From: Caldisericota bacterium
GTDB lineage: Bacteria; Caldisericota; Caldisericia; Cryosericales; Cryosericaceae
Reading direction: 5' to 3'
NCBI GenBank assembly: GCA_026390285.1
Contig: JAPLGH010000033.1
Span: forward strand, 1 to 12,281
DNA: 12,281 bases
The notes under the pieces are model-generated. The model made no database searches. It worked only from the letters and a program-made list of their open reading frames with translations, and was not told where the DNA came from. Shown here piece by piece: positions 1-6,960 of the stretch (its first letter is position 1; each line of letters starts with the position of its first letter). The position numbers and the translations under genes were made by a program.

Positions 1-169
1 TCAAACCTCCCTGACCGGTCTCCGCAAACGAATTGTAGAGTGTGATGCGCGCTCGACTGACGGGCTTGCTGTAGACACGCTGTGCCAAGTAACCGATCTT
101 GGCAGCGCCTGCCGTGTGTGAACTGGAAGGTCCGATCATGATCGGTCCCACGACGTCGAAAACGGCCGT
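1..169 (-). CDS. sdaAB: L-serine dehydratase (ammonia-lyase), beta subunit, 5' part
   Basis: Partial gene read leftwards and leaving the window at base 1. The reverse strand encodes FDVVGPIMIGPSSSHTAGA, then KIGYLAQRVYSKP and LYNSFAETGQGGL. These match the N-terminus of the beta chain of the two-subunit, iron-sulfur L-serine dehydratase, including the GPSSSHTAGA loop and the SFAET motif. The complete enzyme deaminates L-serine to pyruvate and ammonia in the cytosol. The partner alpha subunit with the Fe-S cysteines would be expected beyond the left edge. A TGA in frame lies just upstream (base 189-187), so the start must lie in a short interval. No ATG, GTG or TTG is well placed: an AGGAGG site at 175-180 is followed after 5 bases by ACG (169-167). 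The first standard codon, GTG at 151-149, is 23 bases past the SD and would drop the conserved FDVVG residues. Family is certain; the start is not. Confidence 0.88.
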
Positions 170-174
170 GCGTG

Positions 175-180
175 CCTCCT
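175..180 (-). promoter_or_regulatory. AGGAGG ribosome-binding site before a non-standard start
   Basis: A perfect AGGAGG on the minus strand. Five bases downstream, in the serine dehydratase frame, comes ACG (169-167); GTT (163-161) lies 11 bases downstream. There is no ATG, GTG or TTG within 20 bases. The site therefore points to ACG initiation, or to an ATG changed to ACG by mutation or base error. Confidence 0.65.
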
Positions 181-192
181 GACGTCAATTCA

Positions 193-219
193 AGTATAGG
201 ATGGAGGGGGTCGTGTCAA
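193..219 (-). promoter_or_regulatory. Promoter of the serine dehydratase gene
   Basis: On the minus strand a perfect -35 TTGACA (219-214) is followed by a -10 TATACT (198-193, five of six matches). The spacer is 15 bp, shorter than the ideal 17. The expected transcription start is near 185-186, only a few bases before the AGGAGG site at 175-180. A leader this short supports translation starting close to base 169. A perfect 8-bp palindrome, TGACGTCA (180-187), lies on the predicted start point and could be an operator, but no repressor is suggested by the sequence. Confidence 0.7.
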
Positions 220-245
220 GCCGAGGGATGTGTTGAACAGCGCTG

Positions 246-274
246 TTGTCCGGCTACCGTATCTGCAATATACT
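246..274 (+). promoter_or_regulatory. Promoter of the patatin/Mrr/ExoIII/GGDEF run
   Basis: TTGTCC at 246-251 (four of six -35 matches), a spacer of exactly 17 bp, and TATACT at 269-274 (five of six -10 matches). Transcription would begin near 281, about 40 bases before the ATG at 320. This placement rules out the upstream in-frame TTG at 230 as the start of the patatin gene. The promoter diverges from that of the serine dehydratase gene, about 50 bp away. Confidence 0.6.
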
Positions 275-319
275 ACTGACCAGGGGATCATTCCTGTCCC
301 CGAAACAGGAAGTGCGACT

Positions 320-1102
320 ATGAAAACTCGCAAGAAGCAGAGACTCGGCCTGGCTCTCAGTTCGGGCGGGGTCCTTGGGTATGCGAATATTGGGGTGGTG
401 AAGGCGCTGGAAGAACTTCACGTCCAGATTGGCCTTCTCTCGGGCGCTTCCATGGGCGCAGTGGTAGCCGTGTTCAACGCGGCGGGTCTCAACGCGGCGG
501 GCCTGGAAGCCCTGAGCGTCAAGTACAGTGCTCAAGTGGCCATGCTGTTTGGGGCCGTCGTTCCCGTGGGCCGCCTGACGACGCCCTCGCGTCTGCGCGC
601 CGCTCTCCGCAACGAACTCCCCGTGACGGTCTTCGAAGCTCTCCAGAAGCCCGTGTGCATCGCCGCAACCGACGTGCAGAGCGGCGGAGCCCTTGTTTTC
701 GACAGTGGGGACATCTGGGGTCCATTGTCCGGGAGTTTCGGCATGCCAGGTGTGTTTCCGGTCACCGAGGTCGGTGGTCAGTATCTGCTGGATGGCTGCT
801 TCTCACTGCCCGTTCCCGTGACCGAGCTGCGGAAACGAGGCGCTACCAGCGTCATTGCGGTGTCTCTCTACGACGTGCTTCAGCACCAAGACTACAAACC
901 CAGCTGGAACATCCCCAAGGTGCTCGAGCTTTCGGTCAACCTGACATTCAACAACGTTGCACGGCCGGAGCTCGAGAGGGCTGACCTGGTGATCCGGCCT
1001 GATCTCAGGGGTTGCGAGCCTTCGGATGTCCACGAGTATGTCGCGCGAGGGTACGATGCCACCATGAGCAGAAAGGCGGAGATCGAGGCCCTGCTTGCCT
1101 GA
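320..1102 (+). CDS. Patatin-like phospholipase (RssA-type)
   Basis: A 260-residue serine hydrolase of the patatin family, which cleaves acyl chains from phospholipids or other lipid esters with a Ser-Asp dyad. The glycine-rich oxyanion loop is SSGGVLG (residues 14-20), the nucleophile is Ser44 in GASMG (42-46), and the catalytic Asp is Asp158 in LLDGC. The length fits the short bacterial RssA/YchK-like group. No signal peptide or membrane segment is visible, so it is probably cytosolic and acts at the inner membrane surface. The ATG at 320 is chosen over TTG at 230 because AGGAAG (307-312) precedes it by 7 bases, the promoter lies at 246-274, and the family homology begins here. It is the first gene of a four-gene run; its stop overlaps the likely TTG start of the next gene. 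The physiological substrate is unknown. Related enzymes serve as lipid-degrading effectors in some anti-phage systems, but this compact form is also common as an ordinary chromosomal gene. Confidence 0.87.
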   Translation: MKTRKKQRLGLALSSGGVLGYANIGVVKALEELHVQIGLLSGASMGAVVAVFNAAGLNAAGLEALSVKYSAQVAMLFGAVVPVGRLTTPSRLRAALRNELPVTVFEALQKPVCIAATDVQSGGALVFDSGDIWGPLSGSFGMPGVFPVTEVGGQYLLDGCFSLPVPVTELRKRGATSVIAVSLYDVLQHQDYKPSWNIPKVLELSVNLTFNNVARPELERADLVIRPDLRGCEPSDVHEYVARGYDATMSRKAEIEALLA

Positions 1103-1697
1103 CATCCAGAGAGTCTTGAGCGCATTGCAGCAGCGAATCGCCGAGTGGGCCTCCAGGACCGTGACCGCCGGCTGGAATGCATTCCTGCCGTTCGTCCCCT
1201 CGCTGGTGGCAACTGCTGCGCTCCTTGTCCTCGTCGCCGTGGCCGGCATCGCCATCCGGATTCGTCAAGACCGCGTGTTTCACCGAGCAACGCTGCGTTC
1301 GATCGACGCCATGGACGGCACGCAGTTTGAGGAGTTCCTGGCCGTGCTGTTTACCCATCTCGGCTACCACGTCCAGCACATCGGCATGAGTCATGACTTT
1401 GGGGCCGACCTGGTGCTGACGTCGCCCCGTCACCGCATCGTCGTTCAGGCAAAGAGGTACGCCGGCAACGTCGGCATCGGCGCCGTGCAGGAGGCTCTGG
1501 GAGCCGTCCAGTATTACTGTGGCACGCGTGGCATGGTCGTCGCGAGCAGTGGGTTCACGGAATCAGCCCGAGAGCTGGCGGCCAGGTCGGGGATCGAACT
1601 GTGGGATAGACAACGGCTTGCAGCCGCCATGGCGAGGACGGTGAGCAGAGGTCGTGCAGTCGGGCGGAAACCTGCGTACAATGTTCATGAGGAGTGA
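1095..1697 (+). CDS. Membrane-anchored Mrr-family (PD-(D/E)XK) endonuclease
   Basis: A 200-residue protein with an N-terminal hydrophobic helix (about residues 33-56, rich in L, V and A) and a C-terminal Mrr catalytic domain (about 65-175). The nuclease signature is visible: Glu79/Glu80 in the first helix, DFGAD (101-105) carrying the metal-binding Asp, and QAK (118-120), the QxK variant usual for Mrr domains. Mrr proteins cut DNA, often modified DNA; this one would hold its nuclease domain at the cytoplasmic face of the membrane. There is no separate DNA-recognition domain. The start is TTG at 1095, with GAGG at 1085-1088 six bases before it; it overlaps the patatin stop by 8 bases. The stop is 3 bases before the exonuclease III ATG, so the two are probably translated together. 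Short TM-Mrr proteins are widespread and their biological targets are mostly unknown. Confidence 0.82.
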   Translation: MPDIQRVLSALQQRIAEWASRTVTAGWNAFLPFVPSLVATAALLVLVAVAGIAIRIRQDRVFHRATLRSIDAMDGTQFEEFLAVLFTHLGYHVQHIGMSHDFGADLVLTSPRHRIVVQAKRYAGNVGIGAVQEALGAVQYYCGTRGMVVASSGFTESARELAARSGIELWDRQRLAAAMARTVSRGRAVGRKPAYNVHEE

Positions 1698-1700
1698 GCC

Positions 1701-2456
1701 ATGAAGATAGCGACATGGAATGTGAACTCTGTGCGTGCCCGCCTTCCTGTTGTCCAGAGGTGGCTACAGGAGTCACAGGTGGACGTCCTCGCCATGCAGG
1801 AGACCAAGACGGTCGACGAGACATTCCCTGTCGCAGAGTTCGAAGCACTGGGGTACCAGGTTGCGATGTCCGGCCAGAAGACCTACAACGGTGTTGCCAT
1901 TGCATCCAGACTGGCCGTCTCCAGTGTTGTCAAGGGCTGGGCCGGCAATGACCCGAGCCGGATTCTGGCAGTGGACGTCGGCGGTGTCACGCTGATCGAC
2001 GGGTATCTGCCGCATGGCGGTGAGCGTGGCGACGAGGCATTCTTGCATAAGCTTCAGTTCTTCGAGGAGTTTCGGAGGTATCTCGGTACAACGTATTCCC
2101 GGGACCATTATTTGCTGTTCATGGGAGATTTCAATGTAGCCGCGGATCCCCAGGACGTCTGGGCTCCCGACGAGATGCAGGACGCCATCGGCTTCATGCA
2201 GGAAGAGCGTGAAGTGCTCGAGCATCTGCGTGGGTGGGGGTTTGTCGACCTTTTCCGCAGATTCCACGGTGAGCAGCAGTTTACCTGGTGGGACTACCGC
2301 ATGAACATGTTCAAGCGCCGCATGGGCATGCGCATCGACTATGCGTGGGGTTCGGAGGCGCTTTCTGCGCGCGTCACCGACTGCATGGTCGATGTCGAGC
2401 CGAGGCGCTGGGAGAAGCCGTCAGACCACACTCCCGTCGTCGTCACGATCTCGTGA
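1701..2456 (+). CDS. xthA: Exodeoxyribonuclease III / AP endonuclease
   Basis: A 251-residue, full-length enzyme of the ExoIII/APE1 family. It cleaves DNA 5' to abasic sites and removes 3' blocking groups and nucleotides in base-excision repair. All key motifs are present: Asn7 in WNVNS, the metal-binding Glu34 in MQETK, Tyr102 in GYLP, GDFN (142-145) with Asp143 and Asn145, the tryptophan-rich TWWDYR (195-200), RIDY (211-214) and the catalytic SDH (241-243). The start ATG at 1701 has AGGAG at 1690-1694, inside the end of the preceding Mrr gene. The next gene begins 43 bases after its stop. It should be active. Its place behind a membrane nuclease rather than with other repair genes is the only odd point. 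Confidence 0.95.
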   Translation: MKIATWNVNSVRARLPVVQRWLQESQVDVLAMQETKTVDETFPVAEFEALGYQVAMSGQKTYNGVAIASRLAVSSVVKGWAGNDPSRILAVDVGGVTLIDGYLPHGGERGDEAFLHKLQFFEEFRRYLGTTYSRDHYLLFMGDFNVAADPQDVWAPDEMQDAIGFMQEEREVLEHLRGWGFVDLFRRFHGEQQFTWWDYRMNMFKRRMGMRIDYAWGSEALSARVTDCMVDVEPRRWEKPSDHTPVVVTIS

Positions 2457-2499
2457 CTGCGGGGCGCGTCACGCGATTTACGCCAATCAGGAGGGAAAG

Positions 2500-3423
2500 A
2501 TGATTACAGGAGTACTCGACGAGAGCCTGCGCAGCATTCTGGACGCTGTTTCGGACGGCGTGTACGTGACAACCGCAGAACGCGAGATCGTCTTCTGGAG
2601 CAAGGGGGCGGAGCGCATTACCGGCTACTCGTCCGATGCAGTGCTGACCAAGCACTGTTACGACAACATCCTGGTGCATATGGATGTCCTTGGCAAGAAC
2701 CTGTGTTTCGACGGATGCCCTTTGCAAAAGTGCATGGAGGCTGGCGAGCGGCAGGACGCCAAAGAGGTCTTCCTCAAGCGGAAAGACGGAGAGCGGCTAG
2801 CCGTGTACGTCAAGGCCTCCATCCTGCAGGTTAGAGGCGAACGGTACGGCGTCGAGATCTTCGGCGAGCTTCAATCGGTGGCTGGAAGTGCTCTTGCGGG
2901 ACAGCTGAAGCAGCTATCTGACGTGTCCATTGTCGACCATCTGACCGGTCTTTACAATCGACGCTACATCGACACGATCCTGGAGCAGCAATACGAGCTG
3001 TTCAAGAGGCATTTCCAGCGGTTTGGGCTTGTGATAATCGATGTCGACAAGTTCAAGAGCATCAACGACACCTTTGGACATCTGGCGGGAGACGAAGTGC
3101 TGAAATCCGTCGCGTCCGTTCTGCAGCGGTCGCTGCGCTCAATGGACTTCCTCGCTCGCTTTGGCGGAGATGAGTTCATCATTGTGTGTCCGCTTGTCGA
3201 ACTCGAGGGAATCGAGAAGCTCAGTGAACGGATTGTCGGGCTCGTCCATCACTCTGTCCTGTCGTCGCCGGATAGCCCGAAGAACGTTATCGAGGTGTCT
3301 GTTTCGGTTGGAGGGTCCATCGTGGACTACAAGGACAAGTCAGCCAACGACATCATCGTGCGAGCGAACGAAGCGCTGTACCGCGTCAAGCGCGACGGGG
3401 GCAACTGGTACGCTCTGGGCTAG
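2500..3423 (+). CDS. PAS-GGDEF diguanylate cyclase
   Basis: A 307-residue soluble protein with an N-terminal PAS sensor domain (about 8-125) and a C-terminal GGDEF domain (about 140-305). The cyclase would make c-di-GMP from two GTP. The active site is intact: DHLTGLYNRR (146-155) opens the domain, DVDKFK (181-186) supplies metal and guanine contacts, and FGGDEF (221-226) is canonical. An inhibitory I-site RSMD (213-216) stands five residues before GGDEF, so product feedback inhibition is likely. The PAS part has cysteines at 53, 69, 73 and 78, in CFDGCPLQKC, a pattern seen in a set of PAS-GGDEF proteins; a redox or metal/cofactor role is inferred, not shown. The start ATG at 2500 has AGGAGG (2489-2494) five bases upstream; the open frame continues further upstream only as overlap with exonuclease III. 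No membrane segment is present. It is the last gene of the run, followed by a hairpin. Confidence 0.92.
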   Translation: MITGVLDESLRSILDAVSDGVYVTTAEREIVFWSKGAERITGYSSDAVLTKHCYDNILVHMDVLGKNLCFDGCPLQKCMEAGERQDAKEVFLKRKDGERLAVYVKASILQVRGERYGVEIFGELQSVAGSALAGQLKQLSDVSIVDHLTGLYNRRYIDTILEQQYELFKRHFQRFGLVIIDVDKFKSINDTFGHLAGDEVLKSVASVLQRSLRSMDFLARFGGDEFIIVCPLVELEGIEKLSERIVGLVHHSVLSSPDSPKNVIEVSVSVGGSIVDYKDKSANDIIVRANEALYRVKRDGGNWYALG

Positions 3424-3445
3424 ACCGCTGCCTGATGGTCTTATT

Positions 3446-3478
3446 GCGAAGGGCTGGACATCCCGTCCAACCCTTCGC
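3446..3478. terminator. Hairpin in the convergent gap between the cyclase and ahcY
   Basis: GCGAAGGG (3446-3453) pairs with CCCTTCGC (3471-3478), and TGGAC (3455-3459) pairs with GTCCA (3465-3469), with one C/A mismatch and a 5-base loop. This gives 13 paired bases between the end of the plus-strand run (3423) and the end of the minus-strand ahcY (3509). It could act on both transcripts. Neither side has a clear T-tract (AATAA follows on the minus strand), so it may be a weak intrinsic terminator or a 3'-end-protecting structure. Confidence 0.5.
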
Positions 3479-3508
3479 TGCGGTACGATCTATGCCTGTC
3501 TCTGAGGT

Positions 3509-4723
3509 CTAGTACGAGTCGAGATACCTGCTCTGCTCTTCAGTCAGTGTGTCGATGGCCAGGCCACGAGATGCAAGGAATGCCCTCGAGGCCATGTCGT
3601 CGATTGTCTCTGGTACAGTGATGAGTTCTTTGGGCAGAGACTCCTGGTGTTTGACCAGGTACTCGGCCGACAACGCCTGCAACGCGAATGTCAGGTCCAT
3701 GATCTCGATGGGGTGCCCGTCGGCGGATGCCAGGTTGACGAGGCGTCCCTCACCCAGGACGTAGAGATGCTTTCCATCGCAAACGTACTCCTCGATGTTG
3801 TGCCGGACTTCGTGGTGCCGGGGGTCCTTGTTCCGCAAGTGCTGGACGTCGACTTCAATATCGAAGTGCCCGGCGTTGCACAGGAGGGCACCGTCTTTCA
3901 TGACGCCGAAATGCTCCCTGGTGATGACCTTGTCGTCGCCGGTGCACGTGATGAAGATCTCTCCGATCCTTGCGGCCTCGAGCATCGGCATAACCTGATA
4001 GCCTTCCATGTGTGCATCGACAGCCTTGACGGGATCGACTTCCGTAACGATGACCTGTGCACCGAGGCCTCTGGCACGCATGGCCACGCCCTTGCCGACC
4101 CATCCATACCCCGCGACGACCACGACCTTGCCTGCGATGTTCATGTTGGTCGTCCGCAGAATGGCGTCCCAAGCGGACTGTCCCGTGCCAAAACGGTTGT
4201 CGAAGAGGTGCTTGCACAGTCCCTCGTTGACTCCGATGACCGGGAACGACAGTTTGCCAGCGCGCGCGAGTGCCCGGTCGCGAATGACGCCGGTCGTGGT
4301 TTCTTCACATGCTCCCACAATGGCGGGCAGGAGTTCTGGATGCTCGAAGTGAACGGCGTTCACGAGATCCCCGCCGTCATCGATCAGCAAATTGGGCTTG
4401 GTGGCCAGGACGCGGGTGAAGTACTCCTTGTACTCAGCCGGCGTCTCGCCGCGTTTGGCAAAGACCGTGACCCCTCGTTCCGCAAGTGCCTGAGCCACAT
4501 CGTCCTGCGTGGTGATGGGGTTGGATGCCGTAATGGCGACGTGAGCGCCGCCACGCAGCATCACGTAGGCCAGGTTGGCTGTCTTGGCCTCCAGGTGGAG
4601 GGCGATGACGACGTTGAGCCCCGCAAAAGGCTGTTCTTTCTCGAAGCGTTCTGCGACTGAGGACAGGATTGGCATGTGACGGATCGCCCACTGCATTTTC
4701 TGCTCGCCCGACTGACTATTCAT
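3509..4723 (-). CDS. ahcY: S-adenosylhomocysteine hydrolase, short (thermotogal/archaeal) type
   Basis: A 404-residue cytosolic NAD-dependent enzyme that splits S-adenosylhomocysteine, the by-product of SAM-dependent methylation, into homocysteine and adenosine. Visible motifs: HLEAKT (43-48), IDDGGD (114-119), EETTTG (140-145), the catalytic Lys171 and Asp175-Asn176 in KHLFDN, the Rossmann loop GYGWVGKG (205-212) and CNAGHFDIE (282-290). It is shorter than animal and many proteobacterial enzymes (about 430-470) and ends at RYLDSY, so it lacks the C-terminal Lys/Tyr arm that closes over NAD from the neighbouring subunit. Some enzymes of this short type accept or prefer S-inosylhomocysteine, so inosine could be the product. 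The start ATG at 4723 has GGAGGTG (4728-4734) four bases upstream. It lies 72 bp after the last nucleoside permease gene on the same strand, so it is probably the final gene of that operon. Confidence 0.95.
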   Translation of the reverse strand: MNSQSGEQKMQWAIRHMPILSSVAERFEKEQPFAGLNVVIALHLEAKTANLAYVMLRGGAHVAITASNPITTQDDVAQALAERGVTVFAKRGETPAEYKEYFTRVLATKPNLLIDDGGDLVNAVHFEHPELLPAIVGACEETTTGVIRDRALARAGKLSFPVIGVNEGLCKHLFDNRFGTGQSAWDAILRTTNMNIAGKVVVVAGYGWVGKGVAMRARGLGAQVIVTEVDPVKAVDAHMEGYQVMPMLEAARIGEIFITCTGDDKVITREHFGVMKDGALLCNAGHFDIEVDVQHLRNKDPRHHEVRHNIEEYVCDGKHLYVLGEGRLVNLASADGHPIEIMDLTFALQALSAEYLVKHQESLPKELITVPETIDDMASRAFLASRGLAIDTLTEEQSRYLDSY

Positions 4724-4751
4724 GACGCACCTCCATGGGAGTAGTGAACAG

Positions 4752-4780
4752 GCCGCAGGAGGACCACATCCTCCGGCGGC
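4752..4780 (-). promoter_or_regulatory. Strong hairpin between the permease gene and ahcY
   Basis: GCCGCAGGAGGA (4752-4763) and TCCTCCGGCGGC (4769-4780) are reverse complements except for one position, giving a GC-rich 12-position stem with a 5-base loop. It sits in the 72-bp gap between the second permease stop and the ahcY start. There is no T-tract on either side. It could be a leaky terminator, an RNA-processing or stability element setting the ratio of transporter to ahcY, or a block to mRNA decay. It does not resemble the SAH riboswitch as far as I can judge by eye. Confidence 0.5.
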
Positions 4781-4795
4781 TCGGGAAAGGATCGA

Positions 4796-5743
4796 CTAGC
4801 GCTGTTCCTTGTAGTACGGAAGGCCGTCCGCTGCGGGTGCAATAGACCTGCCGACAAAGCCTGCCAGAACAGCCAGCGTAAGGACGTATGGCAGGATAAG
4901 CGTGAGACCCGGCGCCAGCTTGGGAGCAATGCCTGTGACGGCGATGATGGACTGCACGATCTGACCCGTTCCAAAGAGAAGTGCAGCTCCGAGGGCGCCG
5001 AATGGAGTCCACTTGCCAAAGATCATGGCGGCCAGGCCTATGAACCCGACACCGTTGGGCATGGAGTCGCTGAATCCCGAGAATGAGCTGATGGACAGCG
5101 CAGCACCGCCAACGCCTGCGAGCGCTGCTCCTGCGACGACGGCGAACCAGCGAACACGAGACACATTGATGCCGAGCGTCGTGGCTGCCTTGGGGTTCTC
5201 GCCGCAGGTACGGATGCGCAGGCCGAGGACCGTATGGTACAGCAGTACGTGCATGAGAACTGTACAGATGAAGCCGAGCCATATCATAAACGAGAGGTTG
5301 GAGAAAGCCCCGAGAAGGGGTATCTTGGCAAGGAAGGGGAGATGCACGCGGTATGCTTGAGCTCCAAAGTAGTTCTGGAGCTGCGGCGAGTACCCGGTCG
5401 TGCTGAAGACGAATTCCAGCAAGTACGTCATGAGGCCGACAGCGATGACGTTGACGGCCGTTCCAGCGACGGTCTGGTCGCCATTCCACCTGATGGTGAT
5501 GAAGGCATGGAGCGCTCCCACAAGGCAGCCTATGGCGATACCGAGCAACAGGCCGATCCAGGGGGAGTGGGAGAAGAATGCGCCGACCAGCCCGAAGAAT
5601 GCGCCGAAACGCATGATGCCGTCCAAACCAATGTTGACGACACCCGCGTTTTCACTGAGGACGCCGCACAGCGCTGCAAAGAGGATCGGCGTGGTGTAAT
5701 CCAGCATCTGTGCGATCGTGAGGTTGATCTGCGTGATGTTCAT
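4796..5743 (-). CDS. Nucleoside-type ABC transporter permease (second permease, YufQ/NupQ-like)
   Basis: A 315-residue integral membrane protein of the branched-chain/ribose permease superfamily with about eight hydrophobic segments. The hallmark ENAGVVNIGLDGIM (31-44) is the form found in the second permease of BmpA-type nucleoside importers. QTVAGTAVN (90-98) and the cytoplasmic coupling loop TCGENPKAATTLGINV (179-194), which contacts the ATPase, are also conserved. It would pair with the preceding permease to form the channel for purine nucleosides or similar solutes. Its ATG overlaps the upstream stop as ATGA (5743-5740), with AGGAGG at 5751-5756, so the two are translationally coupled. 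The substrate cannot be read from the permease alone. Confidence 0.9.
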   Translation of the reverse strand: MNITQINLTIAQMLDYTTPILFAALCGVLSENAGVVNIGLDGIMRFGAFFGLVGAFFSHSPWIGLLLGIAIGCLVGALHAFITIRWNGDQTVAGTAVNVIAVGLMTYLLEFVFSTTGYSPQLQNYFGAQAYRVHLPFLAKIPLLGAFSNLSFMIWLGFICTVLMHVLLYHTVLGLRIRTCGENPKAATTLGINVSRVRWFAVVAGAALAGVGGAALSISSFSGFSDSMPNGVGFIGLAAMIFGKWTPFGALGAALLFGTGQIVQSIIAVTGIAPKLAPGLTLILPYVLTLAVLAGFVGRSIAPAADGLPYYKEQR

Positions 5744-6960
5744 GCTGCGGCCTCCTGGTCTGCTGGCGGATTTGCACGGCTGTGCCGGTGCTGGATGATC
5801 TTGACCAGGTAGTACCGAACGGCAACCTGCAGGGCGATGAAGCCGACGGTCACGCCCTCGATGATGTTGGAGAATGTCTTGGGGATGTTGGCGACTTGCA
5901 TCGACGTGGCTCCGGTGCGCAGCGCACCAATGAACAGGCCTGCCAGTACGACACCCAGGGGTTCGCTCTGGCCGATCAACGCGATGCCGATGCCAGTCCA
6001 GCCGTATCCCATGGTCGCAGTGTTGGGGAACTGGTACGTCAGACCCAGGATGAAGAAGGAGCCACCGAGCGCTGCAAGGCTTCCGGAGAAGAACATGAGC
6101 TGCAGGATGCGGCGGCTGACGTTGATACCCTGCGCACGCGGGGTTTCCATGCCAATGTTGGCGGTGTAGCCGATGGCGCGGATCTCATAGCCGATCGTCG
6201 TCTTGTACAGGAGGAACCAGGTGGCATACGCCGCGAGCAACACCAGCAGAATACTGGTGTTGAGGCGTGTCGGCATCATGATCCTCAACAGCTTGGCCGT
6301 GTCAGTCACATAGAAACTGCCAGAAGTGAACGTCTGGGAGGGAGGCGTCATGGGTCCTGTCACCAACCAGCTTGTGATCAGGAACCAGGCGATCCAGTTG
6401 AGCATGATCGTGCCGATGACGATGTTGACGCCGCGCTTGACATAGAGAAAGCCGGCGACTGCCGCCCATGCGCCGCCTGCAAGCATCCCCATGATGATAC
6501 AGATGGCCCCATGCAGGAGTTGCGCTATCCAGCCAAAGCTCCCCAGAGCGGCGTACATTGTTCCAAAGGTGTGGGCTACGGGAGCCCAGTATCCAAAGAA
6601 CGTCGCTACGATGGCGCCTACCCAGAATTGGCCCTCGGCCCCAATGTTGAACAGGCCGCCCTTGAATGCGAGGGCGACGGAGAGACCTGTCGCAATGTAC
6701 ATGGCGCTCTTGATGAGCAGTTCGGCGAATTCGCGCCGCCATGCTGAGCCGCCGGGGATGAGCCCAGAATCGCCAAACAGGAGCGCGTAAGCCCGAAACG
6801 GATTTCGACCGGAGGCGGCTATGACGATCATGCCAACGACAAGAGCCAGACTAATGGAGATCAGAGGGACCCATACATTCAGAGGATCTCTCCGGTTGTG
6901 TCCCTGATTGTCGATGCCAAAGACCTTGAGGAACTTGGTAGTGAAATTGCTTTCACTCAC
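5740..6960 (-). CDS. Nucleoside-type ABC transporter permease (first permease, YufP/NupP-like)
   Basis: A 406-residue membrane protein with a cytoplasmic N-terminus of about 28 residues, a first membrane helix at about 30-50 and some nine to ten hydrophobic segments. NIGAEGQFWVGA (105-116) is the signature of the larger permease of BmpA-family importers; the loop around EIRAIGYTANIGMETPRAQGI resembles the ATPase-coupling loop. In the family this position often reads GVNE; here it is GVNI (residues 167-170). The start is GTG at 6960, with AAGGTG (6967-6972) upstream, and it overlaps the ATPase stop by 4 bases (GTGA). The C-terminus is charged and alanine-rich and probably cytoplasmic. The stop overlaps the next permease start, giving a strict 1:1 gene layout. 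Confidence 0.9.
   Translation of the reverse strand: MSESNFTTKFLKVFGIDNQGHNRRDPLNVWVPLISISLALVVGMIVIAASGRNPFRAYALLFGDSGLIPGGSAWRREFAELLIKSAMYIATGLSVALAFKGGLFNIGAEGQFWVGAIVATFFGYWAPVAHTFGTMYAALGSFGWIAQLLHGAICIIMGMLAGGAWAAVAGFLYVKRGVNIVIGTIMLNWIAWFLITSWLVTGPMTPPSQTFTSGSFYVTDTAKLLRIMMPTRLNTSILLVLLAAYATWFLLYKTTIGYEIRAIGYTANIGMETPRAQGINVSRRILQLMFFSGSLAALGGSFFILGLTYQFPNTATMGYGWTGIGIALIGQSEPLGVVLAGLFIGALRTGATSMQVANIPKTFSNIIEGVTVGFIALQVAVRYYLVKIIQHRHSRANPPADQEAAA

Noticed and set aside
230..319. N-terminal extension of the patatin protein from TTG 230
   Set aside because: It begins upstream of the promoter at 246-274, and the ATG at 320 has a good ribosome-binding site and fits the family start.
2341..2499. 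N-terminal extension of the PAS-GGDEF protein
   Set aside because: Arginine/serine-rich translation of the other frame of exonuclease III; AGGAGG before ATG 2500 marks the real start.
3647..4660. 337-codon open frame on the plus strand
   Set aside because: Antisense to ahcY, which has every family motif; the translated frame looks like a shadow.
4724..4795. Possible SAH riboswitch before ahcY
   Set aside because: The gap has a simple hairpin but I could not find the conserved SAH aptamer core by eye; a covariance-model search would be decisive.
5782..6747. 321-codon open frame on the plus strand
   Set aside because: Antisense to the first permease; highly charged, low-complexity translation without a domain.
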